The position numbers and the translations under genes are program-made. From Azorinus chamasolen (taxonomy: Eukaryota; Mollusca; Bivalvia; Cardiida; Solecurtidae), in contig OY755240.1 in NCBI GenBank assembly GCA_963576725.1, positions 35,734,163-35,798,162 on the forward strand: a stretch of DNA of 64,000 nucleotides, in the 5' to 3' direction. Below are positions 44,891-55,690 of the stretch, piece after piece; within the stretch, counting starts at the first letter, position 1, and every line of letters begins with the position of its first letter. A model generated the notes under the pieces. The model saw only the letters and a list, made by a program, of their open reading frames with translations, was not told where the DNA came from and did not search any database.

Positions 44891-45766
44891 AACTAGAAAT
44901 ATCACTAAAGGTGATTAATACCTCCACTTGCACATTTGTCACAGAGATGGGGTTATAGAAATAAAGCTCCATACTGCTGAATTTTCATTTGTTAAAGATT
45001 ACAAAAAGGGAGATAATTTGCTCATGCGGCATTAAAACAAGCCAGATTTTGAAAAAACAAACAAAGGGCAATAACTCCAAAAATACTGAAGACAGAGTTA
45101 TGGACCTTGTGCACTGCACTTGTGGTCAATGTGGTCTATCTGTATATGAATTTTGAAGTCAAAAGCTTCATACTTTGAAAGTTATGATCTGGACAAGCTG
45201 GATTTTGAGAAAAAACCAAAGGGCAATAACTCCAAAAATACTGAAGATAGTGTTACAAACCTTGTGCACTGCACTTGTGGTCAATGTGATCTATCCGTAT
45301 ATGAAGTTTGAAGTCAATAGCTTTTATATATTTGCAGGTATGATCCAGACAAACCAGATTTTGGCAAAAATAACAAAGGGCAATAACTCCAAAAATACTG
45401 AAGACAGAGTTATGGACATTGTGCACTGCACTTGTGGTCAATGTGTTCTATCTGTGTATGAAGTTTGAAGTCAATAGCTTTTATACTTTGAAAGTTATGA
45501 TCCAGACAATGCAGATTTTGAGAAAAACAAAGGGCATTAACTCTACAAAAACTGAAGCCAGAGTTACAATCCTTGTGCACTGCACTTGTGGTCAATGTGA
45601 TCTATCTGTATGTAAAATTTGAAGTCAATAGCTTTTATACTTTGGAAGTTATGACAAGCAGGATGGACCAATGGACGGACATGGTGACTCCAGTATACCC
45701 CCCCCCCCCCCCCCCAAATAAAAACACAACAACAAACAAACCCAACTTCGTTTGTTGGGGTATAAA
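44891..45766. mobile_element. Family J tandem-core element
   Basis: 5' AACTAGAAATATCACTAAAG-GTGATTAATACCTCC. Four ~154-bp units follow with AACAAAGGGCAATAACTCCA, AAAATACTGAAGACAGAGTT, CTTGTGCACTGCACTTGTGG and GAAGTTTGAAGTCAATAGCT. 3' GTATACCCCCC(n) ... GTTTGTTGGGGTATA. Overlapping frames on both strands are artefacts. Confidence 0.85.
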
Positions 45767-46289
45767 GACATTCCCCGATAATGACAGTGGACTACTGGAA
45801 TAACTGGGAGATTCTAGGTTACAAGAAGAATGCAAAAGTTAGGGGTGTTATTACACTGCAGCATAGCCATCTACGTCATCTCCAAAAACTACTTGTAGAA
45901 AGAAATATGCCGTGCATTCACCTGCAGACCAAGTGGATATCGGCAGGCTTAAAAAGGTGAAATTCCGGTATTGAAACAAATCAACTTTTTAAATAATCGA
46001 CAGATTTTATATTCCCAATTTTCCATAACCACAGAAAGTTTAAATTAACAGAAATTAATTCTCATAAAATATGGCAAAATCACAGAATATTTTGACTGCA
46101 GAAAAAAACACTTATACAGTACACAGCTTCAATATAATAATGTCCATCCTGATCAACTTTCATGGCATAATGCAAATGACATGTCTGGATCTACGCTGTT
46201 TGAAAGACCATAATTATAGCAACCTTTGAGATGGCTCAACCCATTCCCTCATATTGATGACTTCTGACGACTCTGTAAAAATCACTTCG

Positions 46290-46460
46290 TGAAACCATTG
46301 TGATAAATAGAGCATTTGCTCCTATAGTAGAAAATGCTCTATTTATCACAATGGTTTCAAACTGCAAAATTCTAAAATGTTCCTTATCTCTAGATTATGC
46401 TCCTTTTCGGTAGATTTATTCAAAGAGGTTGTATCTAAAAATAGCCTATGAGGTAATGGG
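46290..46460. repeat. Family I hairpin copy next to an ISOC1-like exon
   Basis: ACCATTGTGATAAATAGAGC / GCTCTATTTATCACAATGGT around ATTTGCTCCTATAGTAGAAA, followed by the family I tail; about 40 bp from the exon's donor. Confidence 0.85.
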
Positions 46461-46500
46461 TTAAAAGGTTTATAGAAATTTGCTTCAATGCTGTTCTTAC

Positions 46501-46617
46501 CTCATAGGCAAAAAGTCTGTCCATTTCACTGCGTGAGGAGCAGGCGTCCGCTATTACATGCACCTCATAGTCCCTTTCTAATAAATCAATCACAGTTTGC
46601 TGTATACACACATGTGC
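46501..46617 (-). CDS. ISOC1: Isochorismatase domain-containing protein 1-like, internal exon with catalytic Cys
   Basis: 117 bp, phase 0 at both ends, acceptor TTGTTTTTTGCAG and donor GTAAGA on the minus strand. It encodes [20 protein letters not shown] followed by [19 protein letters not shown]. The Cys of the HVCIQQT motif is the nucleophile position of isochorismatase-like cysteine hydrolases. The VxxxADAxSSRS-MDR motif is standard for ISOC proteins. The preceding exon ends with FGIE, giving the expected GIE-(A/T)H-V-C active-site turn. The exon is squeezed between a family I hairpin and a family K element that supplies part of its polypyrimidine tract. Splice sites, reading frame and key residue are intact, so the gene looks functional here. 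Confidence 0.93.
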
Positions 46618-46624
46618 CTGCAAA

Positions 46625-46908
46625 AAACAAGATATGTTTATGAAACACAATGCCCCGATTATTGCCAATATAAATTTGACCAGTATTTTGACCTCTAACC
46701 TTGATATATGACCTTGATATTAATAAGTCACCCCTAAAAATGTGTGCCTCCTTAATTTGCAAATGCATGCCAAGTTTGAAGTATGTATGTGCAATGGCTA
46801 CAAAATTATCGCCAACGTAAAGTTATCCACAAACCAACCGACTGGTCAAAAACATTATCCCCCTCCCTCCTTTTGATTGGGAGGGGTGGGTGCATAAAAA
46901 TAAAATGC
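46625..46908. mobile_element. Family K element (single core)
   Basis: 5' AACAAGATATGTTTATGAAA-CACAATGCCCC. The core has GACCTCTAACCTTGATATAT, TGCAAATGCATGCCAAGTTT and GTAAAGTTATCCACAAACCA. 3' ATTATCCCCCTCCCTCCTTT / GATTGGGAGGGGTGGGTGCATAAAAA hairpin. Confidence 0.7.
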
Positions 46909-47340
46909 TGTCTATAAGGCATGGATATCCAGTGGCTTGTATGCCATCCGTTCTAATGCCAAAGTCTTGGAATTCCCAGGGTCCTATATGTGTCAACAGA
47001 TGATGTCAATATGGCATTTAAGCCCCACATTATACGAATACTCAGTCTGTGTCTTTTGTCCGTCATTTTGCATCGTTTGTCATCAAGAATTGGAAAGTTT
47101 ATACACTAGAGAGCATGGCTTTGGTCCAATCTTTATGAAACTTGACTAGAACATGGGTCTACATGTTATGTCTGGGGTGGAAAAGTAGGCCACTAAGTCA
47201 AATGAAACACCTATTCTACATTTTATAGGCCTCAGTTTTAGTCCATTTTTCATGAAAGTTGTTGAGAATGTTTGTCTACATGTATTGTGAACATAGGTGA
47301 ACTGGGATAAAAATAAATTAGAAAATTGTTTCTGTTAGAC

Positions 47341-48370
47341 ACAGAGATGCCCCGTGGTGGTGGATGCCCCGTGGTGGTGGCCCGTGGTGGTGGATGCCCC
47401 GTGGTGCATCCACCGTGGTGGTGGATGCCCCGTGGTGGTGCTTGCTTAGCTGCACATAAAATTCCTAAGTCATTTGACCTTGATCTTGGGCTTGCAGGCA
47501 GCATAGGCTGGGTGCGTAATGAAAGTATGGATGGTGTTTAATGTGTATATGCAAATCCATGCCAATAGCTATAGTGGTGAGTGAGATATAAGACGATAAA
47601 AAAATGATAACCTGTAACTGTAATATTTCCTAAGTCATTTGACCTTGACCTTGGGCTTGTGAGCAGCCTGGGCTGGGTGAGCAATGAAAGTATGGATATT
47701 GTTTAATATGTAAATGTAATTTGGTGGCAATAGCTACAGTAGTTAGAGAGATATAAGACGATGAAAAAACTCTGATAACCAACTGCACGTAAAATTTCCA
47801 AGTCATTTGACCATGACCTTGGGCTTGCAGGCAGCATGGGCTGGTGTGAAATGAAAGTATAGATGGTATTTAAGGTGTATATGCAATTCCATGCGAATAG
47901 CTACAGTGGTTAGGGAAATATAAGACGATGAAAAAACTGTGACAACCAACTGCATGTAAATGTGACAAACAACTGCACGTAAAAATTCAAAGTCATTTGA
48001 CCTTGACCTTTGGTTTGAGGGCGGCATGGGTTGAGTATGCAATGAAAGTATAGTTGGTATTTAATTTGTATATGCAATTCCATGCAGATAGCTACAGCGG
48101 TTAGGGAGATATAAGAGAAAAACTGTGACAACCAACTGCACGTAAAATTTCCAAGTCATCTGACCATGACCTTGGGCTTGCGGGCAGCATTGGTTGGGTG
48201 CTTAATTATAGCACATATGGTGATTAATGTGTATGCGAAGTTTCATGTGTAAATGTGTAGGAAGTACTAACACATAACACTTTATAGCAAAGTGTGACAA
48301 TAGATAGACTAGACTGACGGAGAGGTGCAAAACATGATGCCCCCTGACTGTCGTCACAGGGGCATAAAAA
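47341..48370. mobile_element. Family L tandem-core element
   Basis: 5' ACAGAGATGCCCCGTGG with a (GGTGGTGGATGCCCCGT)n minisatellite at 47346-47440. Five ~175-bp units follow with AAGTCATTTGACCTTGACCT, TGGGCTTGCAGGCAGCATGG, GTATATGCAATTCCATGC and GTTAGGGAGATATAAGACGA. 3' ATGATGCCCCCTGACTGTCG / TCACAGGGGCATAAAAA hairpin, whose right arm matches the 5' GATGCCCC tag. Confidence 0.85.
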
Positions 48371-48395
48371 TGTAAACCACTAGGTCATGTCTTTG

Positions 48396-49055
48396 AACAA
48401 GAGTGCCAGTGGGTGCAATATACGCCCGTCAAGGCTTTATTCAACACGAGTGTTCCGAGGAACTGCTCGCAACTGACACAAAAACTGTAAATATGCTGTA
48501 GTGGAAAAATCAGAAAAAAGGGGAATAACTCAAAAAAAAGTATTGCATGCAGAGTGATGGAACTTGGTTACATCAATGGTCCTCAATGAGAGAAAGACAC
48601 ATGTGTAATTTAAAAGTTCTATGATTATTAGTTTAGAAATGACAGCTACAAAAAGAAAGTGTGACGAAAATCTGAACAAAAGTGAATAACTCTAAACATA
48701 TTGCATGCAGAGTGATGGACCTTAGTTGCATCAATGGTCCTCAATGAGAGGAAGACACATTTGAAATTTGAAAGCTCTATAATGATTAGTTTAGAAATAA
48801 CAGCCAAAACAGAAAGTGTGATGAAAATCAGAAAAAAGGGGAATAACTCAAAGTATTGCATGCAGAGTGATGGACTTTAGTTAATTCAATGGTCCTCAAT
48901 GGGAGGAAGACACATGTGAAATTTGAAAGCTCTATAATGATTAATGTAGAAATGACAGTCAAAAAAAGAAAGTCTGATGGGCAGACACAGACAGACAGGC
49001 AGATAGACGAAGGAAAAGTGATCCCTAAGTGACACACTGCCTCTCGGTGTTTAAA
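48396..49055. mobile_element. Family M tandem-core element
   Basis: 5' GAACAAGAGTGCCAGTGGGT-GCAATATACGCCC. Three ~165-bp units follow with AAAAGGGGAATAACTCAAAG, ATTGCATGCAGAGTGATGGA and GGTCCTCAATGAGAGGAAGA. 3' GTGATCCCTAAGTGACACAC and CTCTCGGTGTTTAAAA. Confidence 0.8.
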
Positions 49056-49688
49056 ATACTAAACACAAATTCTAAATCCAATTGTGTGACCCTGACCTTT
49101 GATATACATACCAGGACACACCCATACTACTGTAGCATGTCCAGATAAACATTGTGGTGTAATTTGAGAAGGATCCACCAAGCAGATGATGTTACAGACA
49201 GATGGACAGACAGTGCCACTCCATAATATGTCCCTTTTTTGAGTGAGTTTTTTTCAAACAGATGGTGCTTGTGATGGTAGACATGTTCCAAGATTCAAGG
49301 AATTATCTCAAAGGGTTATGTAAATAAGTGGTCTTTAATAAAACCTTAAACACAAAATCTAAATTAAAAAGGGCCATAATTCTGAAAAAATGCTTGACAG
49401 AGTTATTTACTCTTTCCTACAGATGAAGCTTATGATGGTGAACAAGTGTTCCAGGTTTCAAAGCTTTATCTGAAAGGGATTTTGGAAAAAAGTGAACTAT
49501 AACAAAGACCTTAACCAAAAATTCAAAGTTAAAAAGGGCCATGATTCTGTCAAAATGCTTGACATAGTTATGTATTCTTGCCTACAGTTAAATCTTGTGA
49601 TGGTGAACAAATGTTCCAAGTTTCAAAGCTGTATCTGAAATGGTTATGTAAATAAGTGGATTTGAACATACATTTGTAAACCTTAACC
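49056..49688. repeat. Family N repeats, left part
   Basis: A GTCCAGATAAACATTGTGGT unit, then three ~155-bp units with AAAAGGGCCATAATTCTG, AAAATGCTTGACAGAGTTAT, GTGATGGTGAACAAGTGTTC and TTTCAAAGCTTTATCTGAAA. Interrupted at 49688. Confidence 0.75.
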
Positions 49689-50586
49689 AACGAGAGTACC
49701 GCATACGGTACATAATACGCCCACTTTCAAACTTTCTCCGATTCAACATGCCTTATAAGTGTTGACATTTTCTAATCTGTGCATCAGATCTTGATTCCCA
49801 TATTAAGGTGATACTATCTTTAAAAAAAATTGAAGTGAATAAGTTACAGCTAATCCTCACATTTGCAGATTTTTGTAAAGTGCAACGGCCATAACTCTGT
49901 AAAGACAAACTGAATGAACCTCAAAATAAACTCAGTTTCAGATTTTGTTGCTAAAAACATTTGTGTTAAGTTTCATTTATATCATTTTAATAGTTTTCCC
50001 AGAAAACAACAGACAAACTAAAAGTTGACCGACAAAGTTCAAGGACCATAACTTTAGAACAAAATGACATATCAAAAACCCCATAATAAGATCTTGACGC
50101 ATTAAACATTTGTGTGAAGTTTCATCAATATCTGTCAAATAGTTTTCCCAGAAAACAGCGGACAAACTATTTGCATGTATTTGCATTATTTTTTAAGTAC
50201 AAGGGCCATAACTCCGAAACCACAAATCAAATGAACCTCAGAATCAACTCAGCTTCAGATCTAGATGCATTCAACATTTGTGAAGTTTCATCAATATCTG
50301 TCAAATAGTTTTCCCAGAAAACAGCGGACAAACTATTTGCATGTATTTGCATTATTTTTTAAGTACAAGGGCCATAACTCCTAAACGACAAATCAAATGA
50401 ACCTCAGAATCGACTCAGCTTCAGATCTTGATGCATTAAACATTTGTGTGAAGTTTCATTAATATCTGTAAAATAGTTTTCCGAGAAAACAAAATGTTGA
50501 CGAATGAACGAACGAACGAATGAACGAACGGATGGACGGACAGGGCCACGACAATATACGACCACCTTTATTAGGTGGGCGTATAA
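49689..50586. mobile_element. Family G element, complete, nested in family N
   Basis: 5' ACGAGAGTACCGCATACGGT-ACATAATACGCCCACTTTC. Four ~167-bp core units and a GAATGAACGAACGAACGAAT tail follow. 3' ATATACGACCACCTTTATTA / GGTGGGCGTATAAAA. The 5' ATACGCCCAC tag is complementary to the 3' GTGGGCGTAT. Confidence 0.9.
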
Positions 50587-51282
50587 AAATTCTAAATTAA
50601 AAAGGGCCATTACTCTGTCAAAATTTTTGACAGAGTTATGTACTCTTGCCTACAGGTGAAGCTTGTGATTGTAAAATTTCCAAGTGTCAAAGCTTTATCT
50701 AAAAGGGTTATGTAAATAAGTGGACTTTAACATAAACCTTAACCCAAACGCCTAAGTTAAAAAAGGGCCATAACTCTGTCAAAATGCTTGACAGAGTTAT
50801 GTACTCTTGCATACAGGTGATGCTTGTGATGGTGAACAAGTATTCCAAATTTCAAAGCTATCTAAAAGGGTTATGTAACGAAGTGGACTTACAACATAAA
50901 CTGAGGTCAAAATATCTGCTTAACGAAATGTGCGACCTTGACATTGGATAATCCGATATACATACTGGGACACACTCATGCTACTGTAGCATATCCAGAT
51001 AAGCATTGTGGTGAAATTTGAGAAGGATCCACCGAGCAGAACTTGAGTTAGAGATGTTACAGACAGAGAGTCATTTAACATAATTGCTAAATGCAAATGC
51101 TAAATGCACATTCTAAGTTCAATTGTGCGACCTTGACCTTGGATATATGTACCGGATCTGGACATGCTACTGAAACATGTCCAGATAAACATTGTGATTA
51201 AATTTGAGAAGGATCTACCTAACATAACTTGAGTTAGAGATGTTACAGATCATGAGATGTACAGACAGATAGACAGACGGAC
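50587..51282. repeat. Family N repeats, right part
   Basis: Resumes ATTCTAAATTAAAAAGGGCC, two more units, then the GATCTGGACATGCTACTGAA / GTCCAGATAAACATTGTG segment and AGACAGATAGACAGACGG. Confidence 0.75.
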
Positions 51283-51672
51283 AGACAGTGCCATTCCATA
51301 ATTTGTCCCGTTTTTTCAAACAGGCTTATAAAAACCTTGTTTATAATAAAGAGACTTTATTCATATGTATGCATGTGAACTATAGCATGTTATTTGTGCG
51401 GAAAGTAGGTAACAGACAGTGCCATTCCATAATTTGTCCCGTTTTTTCAAACAGGCTTATAAAAACCTTGTTTATAATAAAGAGACTTTCTTCATATGTA
51501 TGCATGTGAACTATAGCATGTTATTTGTGCGGAAAGTAGGTAACAGACAGTGCCATTCCATAATTTGTCCCGTTTTTTCAAACAGGCTTATAAAAACCTT
51601 GTTTATAATAAAGAGACTTTCTTCATATGTATGCATGTGAACTATAGCATGTTATTTGTGCGGAAAGTAGGT
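51283..51672. repeat. 131-bp tandem triplication
   Basis: Three nearly identical copies of ACAGACAGTGCCATTCCATA + ATTTGTCCCGTTTTTTCAAA + CAGGCTTATAAAAACCTTGT + ... + TGTGCGGAAAGTAGGTA. The identity implies recent duplication. The two 73-codon frames are artefacts. Confidence 0.95.
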
Positions 51673-51873
51673 AACTACTCACAAGGTAAATAACAGAAAA
51701 CAATTGTATATTATATCTTGTTTAAAAAATACTGTTACATCTGCACAAAATAATCCACATCGTTAAAATCACAAAACCCAACGGTAATGTATCTTGATAT
51801 GAATGACGATAGATCATATATGATTTGTTTACATAATTTGAAACTCTCCATAGAAAAATACAAATCTTTTCTA

Positions 51874-52206
51874 CGTCACTGTGCCTTTAGGAGTCTTTTG
51901 TCAATCACAGTGTATATCAATCTTCTTAGTCACTGTACCTTTAGGAGTATTTTGTCAATCACAGTGTATATCAATATTCTTAGTCACAGTGCCTTTAGGA
52001 GTCTTTTGTCAATCACAGTGTATACCAATCTTCACAGTGCCTTTAGGAGTATTTTGTCAATCACAGTGTATATCAATATTCTTAGTCACAGTGCCTTTAG
52101 GAGTATTTTGTCAATCACTGTGTATATCAATGTTCTTAGTCACAGTGCTTTTAGGAGTCTTTTGTCAATCACTGTGTATATAATTCTTCTTAAACACAGT
52201 GCCTCT
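51874..52206. repeat. 54-bp minisatellite, six to seven copies
   Basis: Unit CAGTGCCTTTAGGAGTCTTT + TGTCAATCACAGTGTATATC + AATCTTCTTAGT. 54 is a multiple of three, so a 155-codon frame with an 18-residue repeat stays open at 51787-52254. One copy is shortened. Coding is unlikely but cannot be excluded from sequence alone. Confidence 0.9.
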
Positions 52207-52377
52207 TACCAGTTTCAACATATTACTTTTTGTCAAATATGTTGTTACTCATGACCATACATGTGTTGAGTGTCAATACTATGTGCCTATATACTCCCTA
52301 CACATAGTAATAACACGCCACACATGTAATGTCATGAGTGACAACATATTTGCTGACGAGTAATATATGCTACAAAC

Positions 52378-53648
52378 CTTGGCATATACTGAAGTCAGTA
52401 GCAAAATACACCTGGCAAACACAGTACCTTGGCATACAGTTACACAGCAGTCAGTCACAATAAACATCTGGCAAACACAGAACATACAGTTACACAGCAG
52501 TCAGTCACAATATACATCTGGCAAACACAGAACCTAGGCATACACAGTTACACAGCAGTCAGTCACAATATACATCTGGCAAACACAGAACTTAGGCATA
52601 CACAGTTACACAGCAGTCAGTCAGAATATACATCTGGCAAACACAGAACCTAGGCATACACTGTTACACAGCAGTCAGTCACAATATACATCTGGCAAAC
52701 AGAGAACCTTGGCATACAGTTACACAGCAGTCAGTCAGAATAAACACCTCTCAAACAAAGAGCCTTGGCATGGTCTGCAGTCAGTTGCAATATACACCTG
52801 ACAAACACAGAACCTTGGCATACACTGACATCAGTCACAATATACACCAGGAAAACAGAATATTGGCATACACAGTTACCCTGCAGTCAGTCACAATGTA
52901 CACTTGACAAACACAGAACCTTGGCATACACTGACATCAGTCACAATATACACCAGGAAAACAGGAAATTGGCATACATAGTTACACTGCAGTCAGTCAC
53001 AATGTACACCTGACAAACACAGAACCTTGGCATACACTGACATCAGTCACAATATACACCAGGAAAACAGAAACTTGGCATACACAGTTACACTGCAGTC
53101 AGTCACAATGTACACCTGACAAACACAAAACCTTGGCATACACTGAAGTAAGTCATAAAATAAACAAGGAAAACACAGGAAAGTTGTATACACAGTTACA
53201 CTGCAGTCAGTCACAATGTACATCTGGCAAACACAGAACCTTGGCATACACAGTTACATGTAGCAGTCAGTCACAATACACACCTCTCAAACACAAAACC
53301 TTGGCATACATTGCAGTCAGTTGCAATATACACCTGACAAACACAGAACCTTGGCATACACTGAAGTCAGTCAATATACACCTGACAAACACAGAACCTT
53401 GGCGTACACTGAAGTCAGTCACAATATACACCAGGAAAACAGAAACCTGACATACACAGTTACATTGCAGTCAGAAAAAATGTACACCTGACAAACACAG
53501 AACCTTGGCATACACTGAAGTCAGTCACAATGTACACCAGGAAAACAGAAAATTGGCATACACAGTTACACTGCAGTCAGTCACAATGTACACCTGACAA
53601 ACACAGAACCTTGGCATACACTGCAGTCAGTCACAATATACACCAGAA
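52378..53648. repeat. ~53-bp satellite with ~107-bp dimeric higher-order units
   Basis: More than 20 monomers of CTTGGCATACACTGAAGTCA + GTCACAATATACACCTGGCA + AACACAGAAC. From 52770 two monomer types alternate (CTGACATCAGTCACAATATA with CACCAGGAAAACAG versus ACACTGCAGTCAGTCACAAT with GTACACCTGACAAACACAG), giving a ~106-107-bp period. Frames are artefacts. Confidence 0.9.
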
Positions 53649-53654
53649 AACCAC

Positions 53655-53853
53655 ATTTTTGACCCGGGGGTCATGATTTGAACAAACTTGATAGAGGACC
53701 ACCCAAGGTACATTTCTGTAAAATTTAGATGAAATCCTCCCAGTGGTTTAAGACGAGAAGCCATTTGAACAAATTGTGGACGAGGGACGACTAACGCCGG
53801 ACACAGGGCGATCACAATAGCTCACCAAGGCACTTCGTGCCAAGTGAGATAAA
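53655..53853. mobile_element. Family O 3' portion
   Basis: GACCCGGGGGTCATGATTTG, CCTCCCAGTGGTTTAAGACG, then GGCGATCACAATAGCTCACC and hairpin AAGGCACTTCGTGCC, ending AAGTGAGATAAAAA. Confidence 0.8.
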
Positions 53854-53869
53854 AACATATTTGTCCCTA

Positions 53870-54655
53870 CTGTTCCTGTCTCAAAAATGATTGGATGCAT
53901 TTTAACGAAGTTTGTTGGAGACTGGATGAGGACTTTTTTATTTAGAGAGCAGACAAAGTCAGTTTATAACAATTCAAGGGCAGTAACTCTGAAGTACCTG
54001 TTCCAAAATTGCTAGTAATTCAAATTGGCCTAGATATTATAACCATAAACATTTTCATAAGGTTTGGTGATGATTAGATGAGAAAGGCCAATTTTGTATT
54101 ATTCAAAGGCTATAACTCTAAATTGTCTAGTTCAATCTAGTTGGTTATTGAACTTGACCTAGATATTATATTTATAAAACATTTTATAAGGTTTAGTGAA
54201 GATCTGACAAGACATTTTTGACTAAGAGAATGGACAAGGCTAAAAAGGCCAAATTTGGATAAATCAAGGGCCATAACTCTAAAGTTCCTGAAACAATCTT
54301 GCTGAATATTGAACTTGGCCTAGATATAATAACCATAAACATTTTTACAAGGTTTGGTGAAGATTGGAATGAGACGTTTTTGGCTTAGAGTGCGGACAAG
54401 GCTAAAAAGGCCAAATTTTGATAAATCAAGGGCCATAACTCTAAAGTTCCTGAAACAATCTTGCTGGATATCAAACTTGGCCTAGATATTATTGCTATAA
54501 ACATTTTTTATAAGGTTTGGTGAAGATTGGATGAGAACTTTAAAAATTAGAGAGCGGACAAGATTTTGTGACAGACAGACAGACGGATAGACAGACAGAC
54601 AGACAGGAGAAATCAATATGTCTCCCACACCACTATGTGGTGGGAGACATAATAA
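53870..54655. mobile_element. Family P tandem-core element
   Basis: Five ~150-bp units with AAATCAAGGGCCATAACTCT, AAAGTTCCTGAAACAATCTT, TTGGCCTAGATATTATAACC and AAGGTTTGGTGAAGATTGGA. A GACAGACAGACGGATAGACA tail follows, and 3' ATGTCTCCCACACCACTATG / TGGTGGGAGACATAAT hairpin. Confidence 0.85.
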
Positions 54656-54735
54656 AAGTGAACGGACAGATGTATAGATGGACGACAGGCTGTCTCCATA
54701 GCTCACCTTGAGCCTTTAGCTCAGGTGAGCTAAAA
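54656..54735. repeat. Family O 3' end
   Basis: GTGAACGGACAGATGTATAG, CCATAGCTCACCTTGAGCCT and TTAGCTCAGGTGAGCTAAAA hairpin; same end as 62880-62956. Confidence 0.8.
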
Positions 54736-54890
54736 ACAGAGAAAACAAATACAATGTTAGGGAAATGAAGGTAGACAAACATCTTGTAAGTTGAAGATTA
54801 TTTTGCAACCAGATCAATTCATCACAGGTAAGAAATGAATAGGTTGGCTGACATAAACTGTAGGGGTCATTTTCAGATAATTTCACACAC

Positions 54891-55052
54891 CTCAATCCCA
54901 AAAAGGACTATATGTTTCACTCCATCTGCACAGACAGTCTTCAGCTTCATCTCCACCTCTGGAAGTACCATACTAAATTTAGTCTTGGGAAAAACACCAA
55001 CAGCTGATGAAACATCTAGCTCTGACACTGTGCTACCTAGTCCTTTTGGGTA
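54891..55052 (-). CDS. ISOC1: Isochorismatase domain-containing protein 1-like, internal exon
   Basis: 162 bp (54 codons), phase 0 at both ends. Minus-strand acceptor is TATATCTATTGCAG and donor is GTGTGT. It encodes [20 protein letters not shown], then [20 protein letters not shown] and the [10 protein letters not shown] strand. YPKGLGSTV and [12 protein letters not shown] are near-identical to animal ISOC1. The conserved Lys in this segment belongs to the Asp-Lys-Cys catalytic set of the isochorismatase-like hydrolase fold. The exon directly follows ...IITEQ of the upstream exon and precedes the catalytic-Cys exon, as expected. Intron lengths are 5.3 kb upstream and 8.3 kb downstream. The residues between LDV and FPK are the variable part of the family and match poorly, as is usual. 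Confidence 0.94.
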
Positions 55053-55164
55053 CTGCAATAGATATAACAGTCAAGGGATAAGGACAAGAAAATCAGTCAA
55101 AGAAAATAATGGTTACCACGGACAAGAACAAGTTTGGAGAATTGCAGTAAAATTAAAGGCATAA

Positions 55165-55690
55165 CTAAGATACAGGTTATGGTCATTGGGATCTGGACTG
55201 TTTGACTCTTGTATTTTAACTGAAGGTAAAATACAGAAAGCAAATAATGCTGCAACAAGACTGATGAGTACAATCTCCATGTGTAGTATATACATATTCA
55301 AAAGGTTAATCAAATGAAAATTTGATCAGAGTTGATGTATGCTTATCTGAAATTAAACACCATGTGATGACTATCTGAAGTGTGAAGACTGTGTTAAGTG
55401 GTTATAAACGCTCATATTAATTATGTTTAAATTTGCTACGTAAGTTAGCCCTTATTGACTTAAAGAATAATTGGAGAGGTCATCAGATCTATCCACAGTG
55501 TTGGAATTGGATGTTGGCGTATTCTGGGATGGTTTACAATTTATCTAGGAGTTTTGAATGGGGATGGTAAAAAAGGATATCACTGTCTATTATTTTGGCT
55601 ATAGGCATGCACCAGGTTTGGTTATATAAAAAATATGCAGTCATAACTATCACTAACCAATAAAGAGTTTGAATATTAAAGTATTTCTAG
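55165..55690. other. Intronic sequence, no feature recognised
   Basis: Unique AT-rich DNA inside intron 1 of the visible ISOC1-like gene. Confidence 0.45.

Noticed and set aside
45175..45803. Overlapping ORFs on both strands with CTALVVNV repeats
   Set aside because: Shadows of family J tandem units; the repeated peptide tracks the 154-bp period.
51787..52254. 155-codon ORF with an 18-residue repeat
   Set aside because: The 54-bp minisatellite period is a multiple of three; no unique domain, and the nearby sequence is satellite-rich.
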